64,000 bases of DNA from Myxocyprinus asiaticus (lineage: Eukaryota; Chordata; Actinopteri; Cypriniformes; Catostomidae): NCBI RefSeq assembly GCF_019703515.2, contig NC_059373.1:19368281-19432280 (forward strand), given 5' to 3'. The position numbers and the translations under genes were made by a program. Shown piece after piece: positions 1 through 12,900 of this stretch; within the stretch, counting starts at the first letter, position 1; each line of letters begins with the position of its first letter. The notes under the pieces were generated by a model. The model saw nothing but the letters and a program-made list of their open reading frames with translations. It was not told the origin of the DNA and did not search any database.

Positions 1-941
1 TGTATACATAGGGAAACCCGTTTTAGCATGCCCAAATGCTTGATTTGTAATCACTGATGTATGACTGTTCATTAAACAAATGTTACACATGATTTCTCAT
101 TGCTAATTGAAACAAATATTTCCGCATTTCAGTTTTATAAAAAATTACATAAAATTCGGATTGATTTTGTTATGAATTTATCTTAAGAATAGACTAAAAT
201 ATGTTTTATGTGCGGCTGTTGTCTGTCTCTGAGACTCTTCCTTTCTCTTTGAGCTGGCATAACCATATTTTACCAGCAAAGGGCAGTACAGCCTTAAGAG
301 AGATTGCCGATCATGAGTACAGGCTCTGCAAAAATGTCCCAGTCTGAGAAAAGGAGCAAGGAATTATGAATAAATATGGTCATTAATAAATTGTGACTAA
401 ATGAAAGTAAATAATTAAATGCTTTGATCATTTCCGACTCAATGCTCCTAAAACAAGTTTGACCTTCGGGAAATTTTTGTCTTTCATTATTGTGTTTTCG
501 ATCATTTTGGCTGTGTTGATGCTAACGGCATAAATTTTGCCAAAGGTGTGTATTTTGGGGGGAATTTTGATATTTCAACCTCAGTTCCTATAATACATCT
601 ATAATACACCGTGTACACAAAATGGTTACACTCAGGAACTTAAGGAAAAAAAATGTCCCCTTTGAAACCTATTAAAACTGCAGTATTTGATCCCAGTGCC
701 ATTAAAAAATCATGAATTCTATGATATTATGCTTTTATTCCGGAGCCCTGGCTTCAAAATTAAATGTTTTTATATTTTCCACCAGATGGCGCAATTTTTC
801 TCATGTTTAGCCTATGGCGCAAATACATGCACCCCCCCCCCCCCCCACCCGCCCCCGCCCCAATTGAATAAATGATGCCGCTAAAATTGTGTGGGTGTGT
901 TGGTATGGATGTCAGAATGTGCTTTGTATGTGTATTGAGAA

Positions 942-1023
<82 letters not shown>

Positions 1024-1530
1024 ACAACAGTGGCATTATGTAAACAAACTGGCATTTAAAGGTTTAAAATCCTGAAAATGAATGAATATTTGGTAGTTAT
1101 GATCAGGACGGATGTTGGTTAAAAAAGTCAGTGAAAGTGGAAAATAATATTAATATATAACATTTTTATGGCAGTTTTTTGACGTGGACATTTTTGTCCT
1201 CTAAGGACCTCTGAGTAACTTTTTTAAATTGACGCACAAGGGTTAAGCACATTGCAGACTCCTTCAGAGTCGTTTCAGGAATACTAAACAATCGAGAGAG
1301 AAAAATCTATGCAACAGGCATAAACTAAACTATGTTAATTTGCATTATTATTTATATGTGACCCCCCCGAACAGTCAGGATTTCCCATTAATTTCAGTGA
1401 GATCACTGATTGTCTAACGGACAACAGATCATATAATATAAAGATCGAAAATTACAACGATAATGTTCCGAATTGCACACTTGCTTGCTACTTGTTGAGT
1501 AGGCTACAGCTGTCTAACACTGGAAGCTAA
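1..1530. other. Non-coding stretch, no gene seen
   Basis: AT-rich sequence without a credible exon or recognisable transposon protein. It contains a short C-rich run near 832-858 and a long (TG)n microsatellite at about 943-1017. Short open frames here, including one that reads as a poly Val-Cys run, are produced by the repeats. Confidence 0.6.
943..1017. repeat. (TG)n microsatellite
   Basis: Uninterrupted TG dinucleotide run of about 37 units, preceded by an interrupted TG-rich stretch from about 890. This is typical fish dinucleotide satellite DNA. Confidence 0.97.
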
Positions 1531-1767
1531 CAGAGGTGAGACCAAGTCATTGCTTACAAGACACAAGTAAGTCTTAAGTCTTTGTTTTCAAGTCTCAAGT
1601 CAAGTCCCAAGTCCTCAACTTTTAGCTTCAAGAATTAAACAAGCCATTAGTGCTCTTTGCCCAAAATAGTGTCCGAGTATTAATTACTATATTAAATTCA
1701 TATTAATTTATATCAGGAACGCTTTTTGAAGTATATTCATCACCCAGTTCAATTTCATGTGAGATAT

Positions 1768-2455
1768 ACACTCACAACCGCTTTATTAGGTACACCTGTA
1801 CACCTACTTATTCATGTGATTATCTAATCAGCCAATTGCGTGGCAGCAGTGCAATGCATAAAATCTTGCAGGTATTGGTTAAAGAGCTTCAGTTAACGGT
1901 CACATCAGCCATCAGAATGGGAAAAAATGTGATCTCAGTGATTTTGACTGTGGCTTGATTTTTGGTGCCAGACGGGCTGGTATGAGTATTTGGTATAAAT
2001 ACTAAGGTATGGTATAACTGCTGATCTCCTGGGATTTTCACACACAACAGTCTTTAGAGTTTACTCAGAATGGTGCCATAAATAAAAAACATCCAGTGAA
2101 CAGCAGTTCTGCGGACACAAACGCCTTGTTGATTAGAGAGGTCAACGGAGAATGGCCAGACTGGTTTGAGCTGACAGAAAGGCTACAGTAGCTCAGATAA
2201 CCACTCTGTACAACTGTAGTGAGCAGAATAGCATCTCAGAATGCACAACATGTCAAACCTTGGGGCAGATGGGCTACAACAACAGAAGACCATGTCAGGT
2301 TCCACTTCTGTCAACCAAGAACATAAAGCTGAGGCTGCAGTGGACACAGGCTCACCCAAACTGGACAGTCAAAGACTGGAAAAACATAGCCTGGTCTGAT
2401 GAATCTCGATTTTGGCTGAGGCACAGAGATGGTAGGCCCACTGCAGCCTCTGATG
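1768..2455 (+). mobile_element. Tc1/mariner-like transposon fragment
   Basis: The left end reads cactcacaaccgctttatta, like the TIR of a widespread fish Tc1-like family, followed by its 5' region. From about 2260 the + strand reads STKNIKLRLQWTQAHPNWTV and then a segment ending WSDESRF. These match the region before and around the second catalytic Asp of Tc1 transposases (WSDES). Upstream coding is disrupted. The 3' half, including the last catalytic residue and the right TIR, is missing; sequence switches to hAT near 2455. Confidence 0.8.
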
Positions 2456-2704
2456 CCTCACAAAATTGGATGTTGTTGATATAGCGTCTGTAATTTTTGA
2501 ACCACAGGTTCTACATGTTGCAATCCTTTTGTTGCCTTCGATATTGCATTCTTTGTATCCAAATGATAATACCTTTGGTATCATTTTGGCTGTGTTGTCC
2601 TTGAATGCGCAATCTTCAATCTTGGTCCTGTTCTCGTGGAAGCTGATTCGTTGGTTGTCTGATTGTTTGAATGTGGAGCATGGAAATGCAGATTTGAAAA
2701 TCAA
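2455..2704 (-). pseudogene. hAT transposase N-terminal fragment (BED zinc finger)
   Basis: Read on the minus strand, the roughly 80 residues contain CRTC followed about 17 residues later by NFVRHQR. This is the Cys-x2-Cys ... His spacing of a BED zinc finger, the DNA-binding module at the N-terminus of many hAT transposases. The frame runs into the Tc1 fragment right after NFVRH, so the catalytic RNase-H-like and dimerisation regions are absent. The remnant cannot encode an active transposase. Confidence 0.7.
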
Positions 2705-2976
2705 ATGAATTGTTTATTGGGAAAACAAATCTTATCTTTGATTTGCTGCATATTTGTAAATGTACAACTCCGATATTTGGTTTTAGAAGGTATAAAGCCT
2801 TTCCATGTCAGAGGGCTCAAGTCCTAGTCAAGTCTCAAGTCATCGTTGTCAAAGTCTAATTTGAGTCGCAAATATTCTTTGATTATGTCGAGTCAAGTAG
2901 CAAGTCATCAAAATTGTGACTCGAGTCCAAGTCAAGTCCAAGTCATGCAACTTGAGTCCACAACCCTGGAAGCTAG

Positions 2977-5679
2977 AGTATGTTATGCAAGTCATATTGG
3001 ATAAGAGCGTCTGTTAAATTCTTTAGATAGGAAATGTAGCTACTTAGAATGGTAAAACCTTGTACAGTCTATAATTAGGTGAGTACTAAAGAACAAAATG
3101 AGCAGATTTAGGAGTTCTGTTCTATGTCCCTCACCACATCAACACTGGAAAATAAAGCACTCTTTACATTCATTCTGTATAGGTAACCAAAAATTGACTT
3201 TATATTATTTAATTAATATTACTGATTTATTTAATCAGCAAAGCATGAAGAATGGAATGCAATTATCATCTTGCACGACATTTAATCTCTGGACCACTTA
3301 ACCTTGGAGAGATGTGACAGCAGAGATCAATGCATCAACACATTCTTAGCAATTAAAATGTTTACAGAGGCAAATGTTAAAGCCTGTTACTTTCGAATGC
3401 ATCCATTAACGTGTGCAATACACAGGGAAGGTGAAGACAAATTATAAAATAGTGCTCTTTATAACATTTACCACTGGGGGAAAAAAATCAAAAGTCAGTT
3501 ACCATGAGCTGTTAATCCACCTCAAGCATTTGACTTTCAGAAAATCCAACCCAATAAAGTTGTTTAGCAAAGACTTCCTGTTGTTTTAAAGCCATATTAT
3601 TTGATGAAAAGGTTCTCTTTTCTCTCACTTACTCAGTTTTTCTGGTTTGCTTATAAGAAGAACAAGATTACTGAATTAGGTCAACTATTTTTCCCTTCCT
3701 TTAGTTATTTTCTGACCATCAAGCTAACTGCCATGAGACTTTCACTTTATTTATTTATTTATTTTATTTACCTACCTATATCCTTACTTATAAACTTATT
3801 GTTTTAGTTATTTTATTTTATTTGCAACATAAAAACAATATGCATGCTTTATATTCATTCACTGACCAATTAAACCCCAAAGAGACTTTCACTTTATCAC
3901 TTTTCCAATTAATTTATTTTAGCTAGTTAGTTTGTTAGTTTTTTTAGTTTATTTATTTGTTTATTATTGAAATGTACAACGTATAAATCCTAATATATAT
4001 ATATATATATATATATATTCAAGGCTATTTTTAATCTTCACACATAACCTCTAAAAGTGGAATACACACCCTCAGATTGCCAGTCCATTCGCAATTACAT
4101 CTGTATAGTGACGCTGAGGTTTCATCACTGTGGTGTTCTGTTGAGGAGGATTTAGTGCAGCTGATAAGTCTGACTCAAGGTGAAGGAGTGGTGGGTGGTA
4201 TGAATACAGACAGTGCTGACGCTTGGCTTTGGAGACTCTTCAGCACCTGGACAGCTCCGCAAATCCGTAGTCAACGGATTTGCAATTTTCGTAAAACTGC
4301 GACTAAACCTACAGTTTAGCTTCTTAAAAACAGTTCTACAATTCTAAACCTTCAATCTACCAAACTTTTGTTCCAGGAGATCATCGTTACAACCCTGATG
4401 GGTGAATTACTGTAGACTGCGGCAAACTGTCATCTGCTGTACACGATGCTGTCAAGCTCAAGCCGAGATGGAAACGATAAATCTCCGCGTCTCAGACGAG
4501 ACTTCTCATGGATTTGCATGTTTATCAATGCAGTACTCGTCTTGATGTTCTGATATCGGACCGAATAAATAGCATAATTTCTTTCTCTGGAGCAGAACAT
4601 GTCTGATATGTAAATGACTGACTCAAGACTGGGAAAAATGAGTGGAAAATGTATGGACTAATCTATACATTGAAAACATTCCAGCATACAGGTAAGTCTA
4701 ATAACAATTATGTTTACAATAGTCATTTAGAACTTTTTAATGATATTATACTCTCGTATTAGGATCGTGATCAAAACTGTCACTATCAGAAAACTCAAAG
4801 GTTGTGTATCAAAGCATGCCACCTACTTGGCATTTCTGGGCATCACATGCTTGTGCAGCTCTTTATTGGCTATCATGTGTGGGTTCTGAGTCACCTGAGC
4901 TCAAAATTGATATCTAAAAATAGGCTCATATTTGATGGGCTACTGTAGATAGGGAGCGCAGAGTTTGAAGACCCAGCCTTAAAGTCTGAGTTTGTAATTG
5001 ATTTCAGCATCAATCTGTTTAGTAGATATCTGTTTTAAGAAATCGTTGTGAATGGACCAACAAAACTATAAGGAAGTTTCCCTTTTGAATACTAGATGGC
5101 TATAGCCTATTTGCTGTAAAATGTGGTGACCTGCAATTGTTATCTTAAGGTGTTGTGCCTGATCTTACCCATAAAATCAGTATTGTATTCAGGTTGATTA
5201 AGTGATTTTAAATACTATTTTTCTCATGAATAAAACTAGTAGATTTAGATATTACCACAGGAAGCACATATTTTGGTTTACCAGACAAAACATTTTTTTA
5301 CAGTGTAAGTGTAAGCTTTTGAGGCGAGGAAAGGAAAGGGTATAATAGAAAAGCTAAGTGACTTCATTTAGGTGTATTTCGCAGACATTTCACAGCATCA
5401 AATGGCATAAAGTAGGGCCAGTAATAAAATCTGTTGAGCTTTATGTTGAAGCTGATAATGTTGGTTACATGGCAGTGAGGTGCAGGATAACACATTGTTT
5501 GTTACAGAACATGTATATTGCATTACTGTAATATGTTAATAACTTCTGCCTAAGTACAGTTTACACCTAACAAGACCATCTAAAAGAAATATGTCTGAGA
5601 GCAGGAGTAGCATTATAACCTTCAATAACTAAATCAGCCTACTATCATTTCAAAAATATAGCTAGAATTAGTTGTTTTC
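2977..5679. other. Non-coding stretch with minor repeats
   Basis: No recognisable coding exon. A short SINE-like tail (ggataagagcgtctgttaaa) lies near 3000-3025, a TTTA-rich tract near 3745-3835 and an (AT)n run at about 3992-4018. Part of a MITE (gaagcaca ... cagacaaaacattttttt) lies near 5260-5305 and resembles 11545-11590. A less AT-rich patch at 4080-4700 ends in a strong splice donor (separate entry). Confidence 0.5.
4480..4691 (+). other. Candidate non-coding 5' exon end (splice donor at 4692)
   Basis: The sequence ATACAG|GTAAGTCTA at 4686-4700 is a near-consensus splice donor, and the preceding DNA is less AT-rich than its surroundings. The receptor gene downstream needs an upstream 5' UTR exon, because a splice acceptor lies one base before its ATG. 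This donor on the same strand, 4.75 kb upstream, could end that exon. The exon start is arbitrary here. The link is inference and other donors could serve. Confidence 0.25.
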
Positions 5680-6395
5680 TATCCAGTCAAGATGAGAAAC
5701 TTGTTTATGCATTCATCACCAGTAGGGTGGACTACTGCCATGGACTCCTCGCCGGCCTTCCCAAAAAGACCATTAGACAGCACATGCTGCCAGGATTGTC
5801 ACCCAAACCAAAAAAATCTGAGCATATTACTCCAGTCCTTATATCTTTACACTGGCTTTCAGTTACATTTAGAATAGATTTTAAAGTACTATTACTCATT
5901 TAAAAATCACTCAATGGCCTAGGACCTAAATACATTGCAGATGTGCTTGGTGAATATAAACATAACAGACCTCTCAGATCATTAGAATAATGTCAGTTAG
6001 AAATACCAAGGGTTCACTCAAACCAAGGTGAGACTGCTTAGCTATTATGCCACCTGTAGCTGGAACCATCTTCCAGAAGAGGTCAGATGTGCTCTAACAG
6101 TAGCCACATTCAAGTCCAGACTAAAAACACATCTGTTTAGCTTTGCATTTACTAACTGAACACTGTGCTGCACTCACTGATTGTACTGCATCGTTTTATT
6201 TCTATATTATTTTTCTTTTATATTCATTGTAATAATTTTTACTTTTTTATTTATTCTATCACTTTTTATTCTCATTTCTTGTTCTTAATTGGTTTTAAAA
6301 TGTATCTTGTGTTTTATTTTTCATTTTTATGTAAAGCACTTTGAATTGCCATTGTGTATGAAATGAGCTATATAAATAAACTTGCCTTGCCTTCA
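5680..6395 (+). mobile_element. L2-type LINE 3' fragment
   Basis: The + strand encodes broken fragments of the C-terminal reverse-transcriptase region of fish L2 LINEs. An early part reads like the module around SRVDYC, with later stretches recalling LHWLPV and LWN-type motifs in other frames. It ends with the non-coding tail tatataaataaacttgcctt, the usual L2 3' terminus. The element is 5'-truncated and riddled with stops. Confidence 0.75.
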
Positions 6396-6399
6396 TTCG

Positions 6400-9340
6400 A
6401 CTTTATTATCATTTTTATTTTTTGCATATTATTTTCTTTCTTTTCATGGTTAGAAATAATACTCTAAAGGCTAAACTTGCCTTCTCTCAAAGCACTGCCT
6501 TGTCTCAAAGCACTGTGGCAAATGTCAGCTCACTCATACAGTAATTTGCTATGAAATCTTAATATTCTCATCAAACTTATCTTAATTAACTGGCTCTAAG
6601 TCATTTGTCACGTGATCAAGAATATAAATAGAATTATCCTTAATCACAAAGTTGAATAGTATGATGGCAATGATCCCTTAAAACCTTTCTAAACTAAACG
6701 AAATTAATACAGTGTGACTTTTCCAACCAGATGCTTATAGGTGCATCTCAAGTCATCTTAAGTCATTAAGGCCACTGGAAAACAGAAAGAAAGAAAGAAA
6801 GACAGACAGAAAAAGAAAGACAGGAATTTAATCATTTAGTCTGCATTTCTAACAGATCTTTAGTTAGATTTGAACATCCATGGTTATATATTGTAAAGAG
6901 TTATGATGGCTTATGCTCTTCCTTGCATATATTTACATAATGTATATCTACATTATGGGGCAGTATTGCTGAGCTGCCATGATTCCAGTGGGAGGGTGTC
7001 CAGCAATCATTCAGTTGATCTGACAGCAATGTAAAGGAGATGCATCTATTACAACAGCTGTAAACTGCAATAGTCACTCTAATTAATAAATCAGAGATAT
7101 ACTAAATGTCAAGGTAGGCTCATTTGGTTCATTTTATCCAACAAAATACCTTTTCTTCTGCTTTGATTTGGAAATGCATCTTGAAAGTTTTACTGCACTG
7201 AAAAAAATGTTAACCAAAAAAATTGGTCTAATTGGTCTTAATCTAAATTAACATCACTGAATCAACCTGAATTCATTGTTTTACAACAAAACTAATTTTA
7301 CCACTTTTTTAAAGTGTAGTCAATAATTTTGTTACTCTATGGTGAATGTAATTCAGGTGAAGCATTGAACAACAATTCCAGTATTGTAGTACTAAAGCAC
7401 TGCGCCAAACTGGTGTGGGGGGTGCAGATACAAGGTAGATTGGTGCAGTAGTCCTGTTTACTGTTCTCTCTATCTATCACCACCATGCTGTTTACCCAGA
7501 CAACAACCACACAAAAGACCATACATATCACTTTAAAATGGAGGGAAATAGTGATAACAGCCATTTGTCAACACGATAGGGCACTTATATCTGAACCAGA
7601 GCAGGAACCTTAAATTATTATTTTGTCTTTAGGGCAGCATGATGTTATCAAGAATGTAAACTTTATGTTTTTATCTTTTCCATCAGGTAATCATTCAATG
7701 GGAATTTGCTTCATTCAGTTTGATCAAATTTATGGTAATTTAAACTAATCTTAAATGTAGGCTGCTTAATGTTTTATCAATACCATAATTGGCCAAATCA
7801 GATATCATCAAGCATGACAAACAAGGCATTTAGAACATATTGTATATGTGAATGAAAAAACAAACAAACATACAAACAAAACAATGTCTTTATTTCTTAT
7901 CTCAGTGTGCCTCTGCCTGCTGTAAATGCACATAATCTAAAAGCAGACCCCTGATAGTTGTCTCTGAGGTTTATATATAGACATTTAAAGAACCTCTTAG
8001 GTGTAATCAATCTCCCTGCCACTTTTACGAAGGCCCCCCAATTTGATGTGATCCTGAGTGAAAAAAGGCCCCTGGCAAGAGTTTCCTGTCTCTAGAAGAT
8101 GAAATGGCCACTGAATGCACGGGATATTACAGTGCATGGAGCAGGGGCAATGGATATTGAGGTGTAATGCTGAGAGGGTGAATGATGCATCTGTGTATTC
8201 TAATGTAATGGTAATCAGGGTTTCTAGCAGATGTGCTCAGAATATTCATGTTAGTATTAATCAGTGATGTGCTTAAAAGAGATACTAAGAATGTACTGTA
8301 ACTATGTAAATTAAGAGAGGTGGACAAATGAACATCAAGGCTCTTAGAGATACTTTTGAAACCCTTTCCGGCTTTATGCTATGATTTAAAATTTTAGATG
8401 TACTGAGTTCTCTTTTGTTCAAGGCATGGTTCGTATTAGGCATGCAGTGCTTATTGTAAATAGCAAACTCAAAATATTTAAGTTTTTAAAGGGCAGAGTG
8501 GCTCTGATCATCTCCAATCTCATCTCAGTTATTGGAGTCTAGGTTAGCGGACTCCTGATTCCAAAGATTTGGAGACGTCCTAGGCATGAGGATTCACTTT
8601 TTCCACTTTTTTCAGACTTGAAAACATAACATTGTTTGTGTGTCACTTATTTAAGCAGAACGTGTTTTGTCTGTTGTTATGACTTAGTCTATTACTTAAT
8701 GACCATGTTGTGTAACCATCAAGAAAACATTAAAATACTTAAGATATTAAAATACTTTCCTCATTCTTTGAATAATTATTATATAATTTCTTAGGGTTTT
8801 TATGGTTACTCCATGAACATAATGTGCATTTTCATATTATTTTTTCAAAATAACTGATTTTTATAGATAGCACATAGTCATGAGGTTCTGAAAGGGTCTT
8901 CTTTGTCACATGACAACAGAGTGACAGCTGACTTTGATTTGGTGGACAAAGGTTTTTCAAATATTAAATATATTTAAAAAAACAAAACAAAACTAAATTT
9001 CACTGCTTATTTTTAAAGAAATAATAATAAAAGTGTATTCCAAACTGCTAGTGTCAAAAAATTGTTTTTCAAGAATTTCAGCTTTTAATTAAGCATTTAT
9101 GTTTTTTGTTTTTTTTACTGTCTCAGGACTGTTATGCCACTTAGACAATTTGACTTTCAGCCTCAGATGTTGTTTTAAAGTGAATCAGGAATTTAGAAAT
9201 TGAAAATATGTGCATCATAGTAGATGTGAATTTAATAATTGTTTTGTGTGCTTTTATTATGTATTTTGGAATGAATTAATAGATCTCAACAAAAAAAAAA
9301 AAAGCATCACATCATTCACCCATATTCAAACCATGTGATA
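6400..9340. other. Intergenic or 5' intronic stretch, no gene seen
   Basis: AT-rich DNA upstream of the receptor coding exons. It contains a short GAAA/GACA purine tract at about 6786-6822 and a weak MITE-like patch at 7195-7320. If the 5' UTR exon lies further upstream, this stretch is the first intron of the gene. No other coding or RNA feature could be supported. Confidence 0.5.
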
Positions 9341-9441
9341 AAGAAATGTTGCATAATTTTAACAATTTTACATTGTGTGACCCCTGTGTTAATTTGTGTC
9401 AATCCTGTATTATTCAACAAAAGTCTTTTTTCATTCACAGG

Positions 9442-9972
9442 ATGTCAGGAAACTTGTCTCTGTTTTCAGTAAGTCCCACAAGTATTTGGGACAACTCCTC
9501 TCTGTTAATCACCTCCCCTCCTCACTTCCCACCTAACTGGGAGGCACCCACATTCACTGTAGCTGCTCACTTCCGTGTGGTGGCCACCATGGTACTCTTT
9601 ATCTTTGCTGCTATCAGTAACCTCTCAGTACTGATCAGTGTTACCAGGGGACGAGGACGCCGCCTGGCATCCCACCTGCGGCCTCTCATCGCCAGCCTGG
9701 CCTCTGCTGACCTGGTCATGACTTTTGTGGTTATGCCACTTGATGCTATTTGGAATATCACAGTGCAGTGGTATGCCGGTGATGCCATGTGCAAGCTGCT
9801 CTGCTTTCTCAAGCTCTTTGCCATGCACTCCGCAGCATTTATCCTAGTGGTGGTCAGTCTGGACAGGCACCATGCCATTCTGCACCCGCTGGAAGCTCTA
9901 GATGCCGGACGCAGGAACAGGAGGATGCTGCTAGCTGCTTGGATCCTCAGCATACTGCTTGCTTCTCCACAG
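9442..9972 (+). CDS. gnrhr: gnrhr coding exon 1
   Basis: Encodes residues 1-177, from the extracellular N-terminus to the first part of TM4 (…ILLASPQ). The ATG at 9442 is chosen because tttttcattcacag|g directly precedes it, a clear splice acceptor. The upstream in-frame ATG at 9346 would therefore lie in an intron. The exon ends CCACAG|GTACAG in phase 0. Confidence 0.93.
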
Positions 9973-12900
9973 GTACAGTAAGTGAATTAACAAGACGTTA
10001 TTTTAATGAGAGTTGTCATGTGTGGAATTGTCTTGTTATGAACCAGCATTAAACTGTCTCAGAGAGTTTATAGATTGATGATAATAATGGTGTTTGGAGG
10101 CACTCATTAAAGCTGAAGTGTATAATTTCTCTGCCACTAAACATAATTGCTAAAAAAAAAAAAAAAAAAAAAGTTGGACAAAGAGTCCCTCCCTAAACTC
10201 ACACCACTGATTGAGCCAATTTTGCTGTGTCAGGCTGGTCAGGATTCTCAAAAGTTTTCTCTGCATATTAAGATGGGATAGGAGAAAGTATTTTATTTTG
10301 CTCTATAACCCTTAAAAATAACTTTTGTTTGTGTAACCTAATGTATTAAGATTGATTTAGTCATATTAAATATTTTTAACTTGAGTAAAATCAGTCAGTT
10401 TGGAAGCTACCACATGTATGACCAGAGTTCAGCCATGTGGCGCAAGCTGATAAGTGCTTTGAACTAATTATGTGTTAGCCAATCAGCTCGCTCACATGTG
10501 GCATGTTAAGACAACCGGCTCGCATGGTGTAAGCAAGATGAATGGTCCTTTGACATGTAATCGGGTAGCCAATCAACTTGCATCTCTCTCTCTTTGTCTA
10601 ACGTTTAAATTGCTACATTTTGCAGAAAAGCCAGATTCAGTGGAGCACACTGTAAGATTTTTTCTCTGAAACCCACCTCCACTTGTCTAGATCTGCTACA
10701 TAGGGATTGTTTTTGTAAATTTGTGCAGCAGCATGTCATAAATGCTCGATGCATCGTGTCTTGCATTTTGCCTAATTGTGCAGCAGCAGTAGCATGTCTA
10801 CATGCTTACCTCAGCATGTCTGTGTACTATATTTCCTAGCATTAGCAAGTCTGCGTATGTGCTCTGCAACAGCAGCAGCAGCATAGCAGATCTAGCCTGC
10901 CAAGACCAATATCTTATCGATATGTCATACCCAAATTAACATGCTTAATCTTTCCAAGAGCTGTCATGACTGAAACAGTGTTGCCAATGTAACCGGTCCT
11001 GCAACATGGGAGACAGGTGCACTAACGAGGAGGCAAAAGGCTACAGCCTCTAGAGTCAGTCACTAGTGTGCCTCTTGAGGCCAGGGGAGTGAGGTTTACA
11101 CATACCGCACAGCTATCACATACCTGCTGGCTCCCGTTACACTCACCCTCCTAAACCTCACTCCCATCCAGGTCAACGGTACCACTGTAACCGGTCCTGC
11201 TCGACCTGCTCTGAACGTGATTCGAACCAGCATCTCCAGCATGGGAGGCGGGCGCGTTAACAAGGAGGCTAAAGGCTACAGCCCCTAGCATCAGTCGCTA
11301 GTGCACTTCTTGAGGCCAGAGGAATGAGGTTTACACATACCGCACAGCTATCATGTACCAGCTGGCTCCCGTTACACCAACTTTTCACCATGTGAATACG
11401 GGACACTTGAGCATTTTAAGCAATTAAACGGGACGGGGCTCCCCCTCAATTGCGTTGCTGCTAAAATATGGGACAAATGGTGCATAGGTCCTCATTTTGG
11501 CCAAAATATGAGACTTCCCAGCAAACAGTTAACAACACTACACATGAAGCACATTTTTAGGTTACCTGATAAAACACATTTTTTTACAATGAACTTCAGC
11601 TTTAAATGTGATGAGTAATTTTTAAAGTTAAAAAATTATTCCCACTTAATACGCAGAGACAACTCAATCAATCAATCAATCAATCAATCAATTTATTTAT
11701 AGAACACAATAAAAACAACAGTATTTCACAACTGTGCTTTACAACCATAATAAAAGAAATATCACAAAAATACATCACATAAATACACCATCAAAATACA
11801 TCAATACAGCTATGCTGTACAAACCGCAATGCAAGATAAAGAGGTACATCAAAGCACATATATAAGTTTACACCTTTGGACTCTAAGGACAATTGTAAGC
11901 CTGCGCAAAAAGAAAAGTTTTTAACTTTGATTTAAATTTATTTAGGGATATTGGTAAACTATTCCACAGTTTAGGGCCGGCAATGGCAAAAGCACAGTCA
12001 CCCTTCGACTTCAGTCTAGACCTGGGAACCATCAATAATCTCTGATCAGATGACCTTAGACGTCTAACAGATGTATTTGCACTCAGAAGGTCAGAGAGAT
12101 AATTCAGTGGCAGTCCATTCAAGGCTTTAAAAACATAAAGTAGGATTTTAAAATCAATTCTGTACCGGACTGGCAACCAGTGTAAAGAGAATAAGACGGG
12201 TAATGTGGTCATTTTTCCAAGTACAAGTCAAAAGTCTAGCAGCTGCATTTTGAACAGTTTGTAAATTATTAATGTACGATTGGTTTATCCCTCTATAAAG
12301 TGAACTGCAGTAGTCGAGTCGAGATGAAACAAAAGCATGTGTCACTCTCTCAAACTCTACAAATGATAAAAAAAAAAAAAACTCTTAACCTTAGCTAAGA
12401 GCCTTAATTGAAAAAAGCTAGATTTGACTACTGCATTTATCTGTTTGTCAAATTTCAGTGCAGACTCGAATATGACACCCACATTTTTCACAGAGGGTTT
12501 AACATAAGATTCCAGATCTCCCAAATCATAATTTTTGCTGCCTGAGATGCCTGAAGGCCCAAACACTATCACCTCTGTTTTGCTCTCATTTAGATTTAAG
12601 AAATGTAAGGACATCCATGACTTAATATCCGACAGGCAAGCGGATAAGGACTTCAAGCCATTTTTGTCATTATGCTTCAAGGGCAGATATATTTGAGTGT
12701 CATCTGCATAACAGTGAAATGACACCCCATGTTTGTTAAAAAACTATAACAACTATAAATATAACGCCATCTGCAGGCAGATTCCCCCCAATAATGCTTT
12801 TAAAACACTACTGTGTTTGTTTCAGCATCCAAATCAGCCTGATATGAATGCAGTAACATTGGTTCAACCAATGGTGGGAGTGTGGGGTGGGATTATCTGT

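Larger units (their letters stand above)
1531..2968 (-). mobile_element. hAT-family DNA transposon, degraded, with nested Tc1 piece
   Basis: The element begins CAGAGGTGAGACC at 1531 and ends CACAACCCTG at 2968. It is flanked by gaagctaa (1523-1530) and gaagctag (2969-2976), a 7/8 match to the 8-bp target duplication expected for hAT. Both ends carry the many short caagtc/gacttg subterminal motifs typical of a fish hAT family. The only coding remnant is a BED-type zinc finger on the minus strand at about 2455-2704. The middle of the element is occupied by a Tc1-like fragment (about 1768-2455). Superfamily is well supported; the family name is not assigned. Confidence 0.8.
10111..11601. mobile_element. 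TTAA-flanked TIR element (MITE-like)
   Basis: Begins agctgaagtg after TTAA (10107-10110) and ends acttcagct before TTAA (11602-11605), giving short terminal inverted repeats with a TTAA target duplication. The same end sequence with ctgccacta occurs inverted near 12975. No transposase is visible. Two tRNA-derived SINE copies lie in its right part, and an A-run is at about 10152-10172. piggyBac and Kolobok both use TTAA, so the superfamily is uncertain. Confidence 0.55.

Noticed and set aside
872..1075. Open frame rich in Val-Cys
   Set aside because: Translation of the (TG)n microsatellite.
9346..9441. Upstream in-frame ATG extending the GnRH receptor by 32 residues
   Set aside because: A polypyrimidine tract plus CAG lies just before 9442, so this part is intronic. 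The extra residues do not look like a receptor N-terminus.
11186..11377. Possible tRNA gene
   Set aside because: Box A/B-like motifs are embedded in a multi-copy SINE and no complete cloverleaf is apparent.
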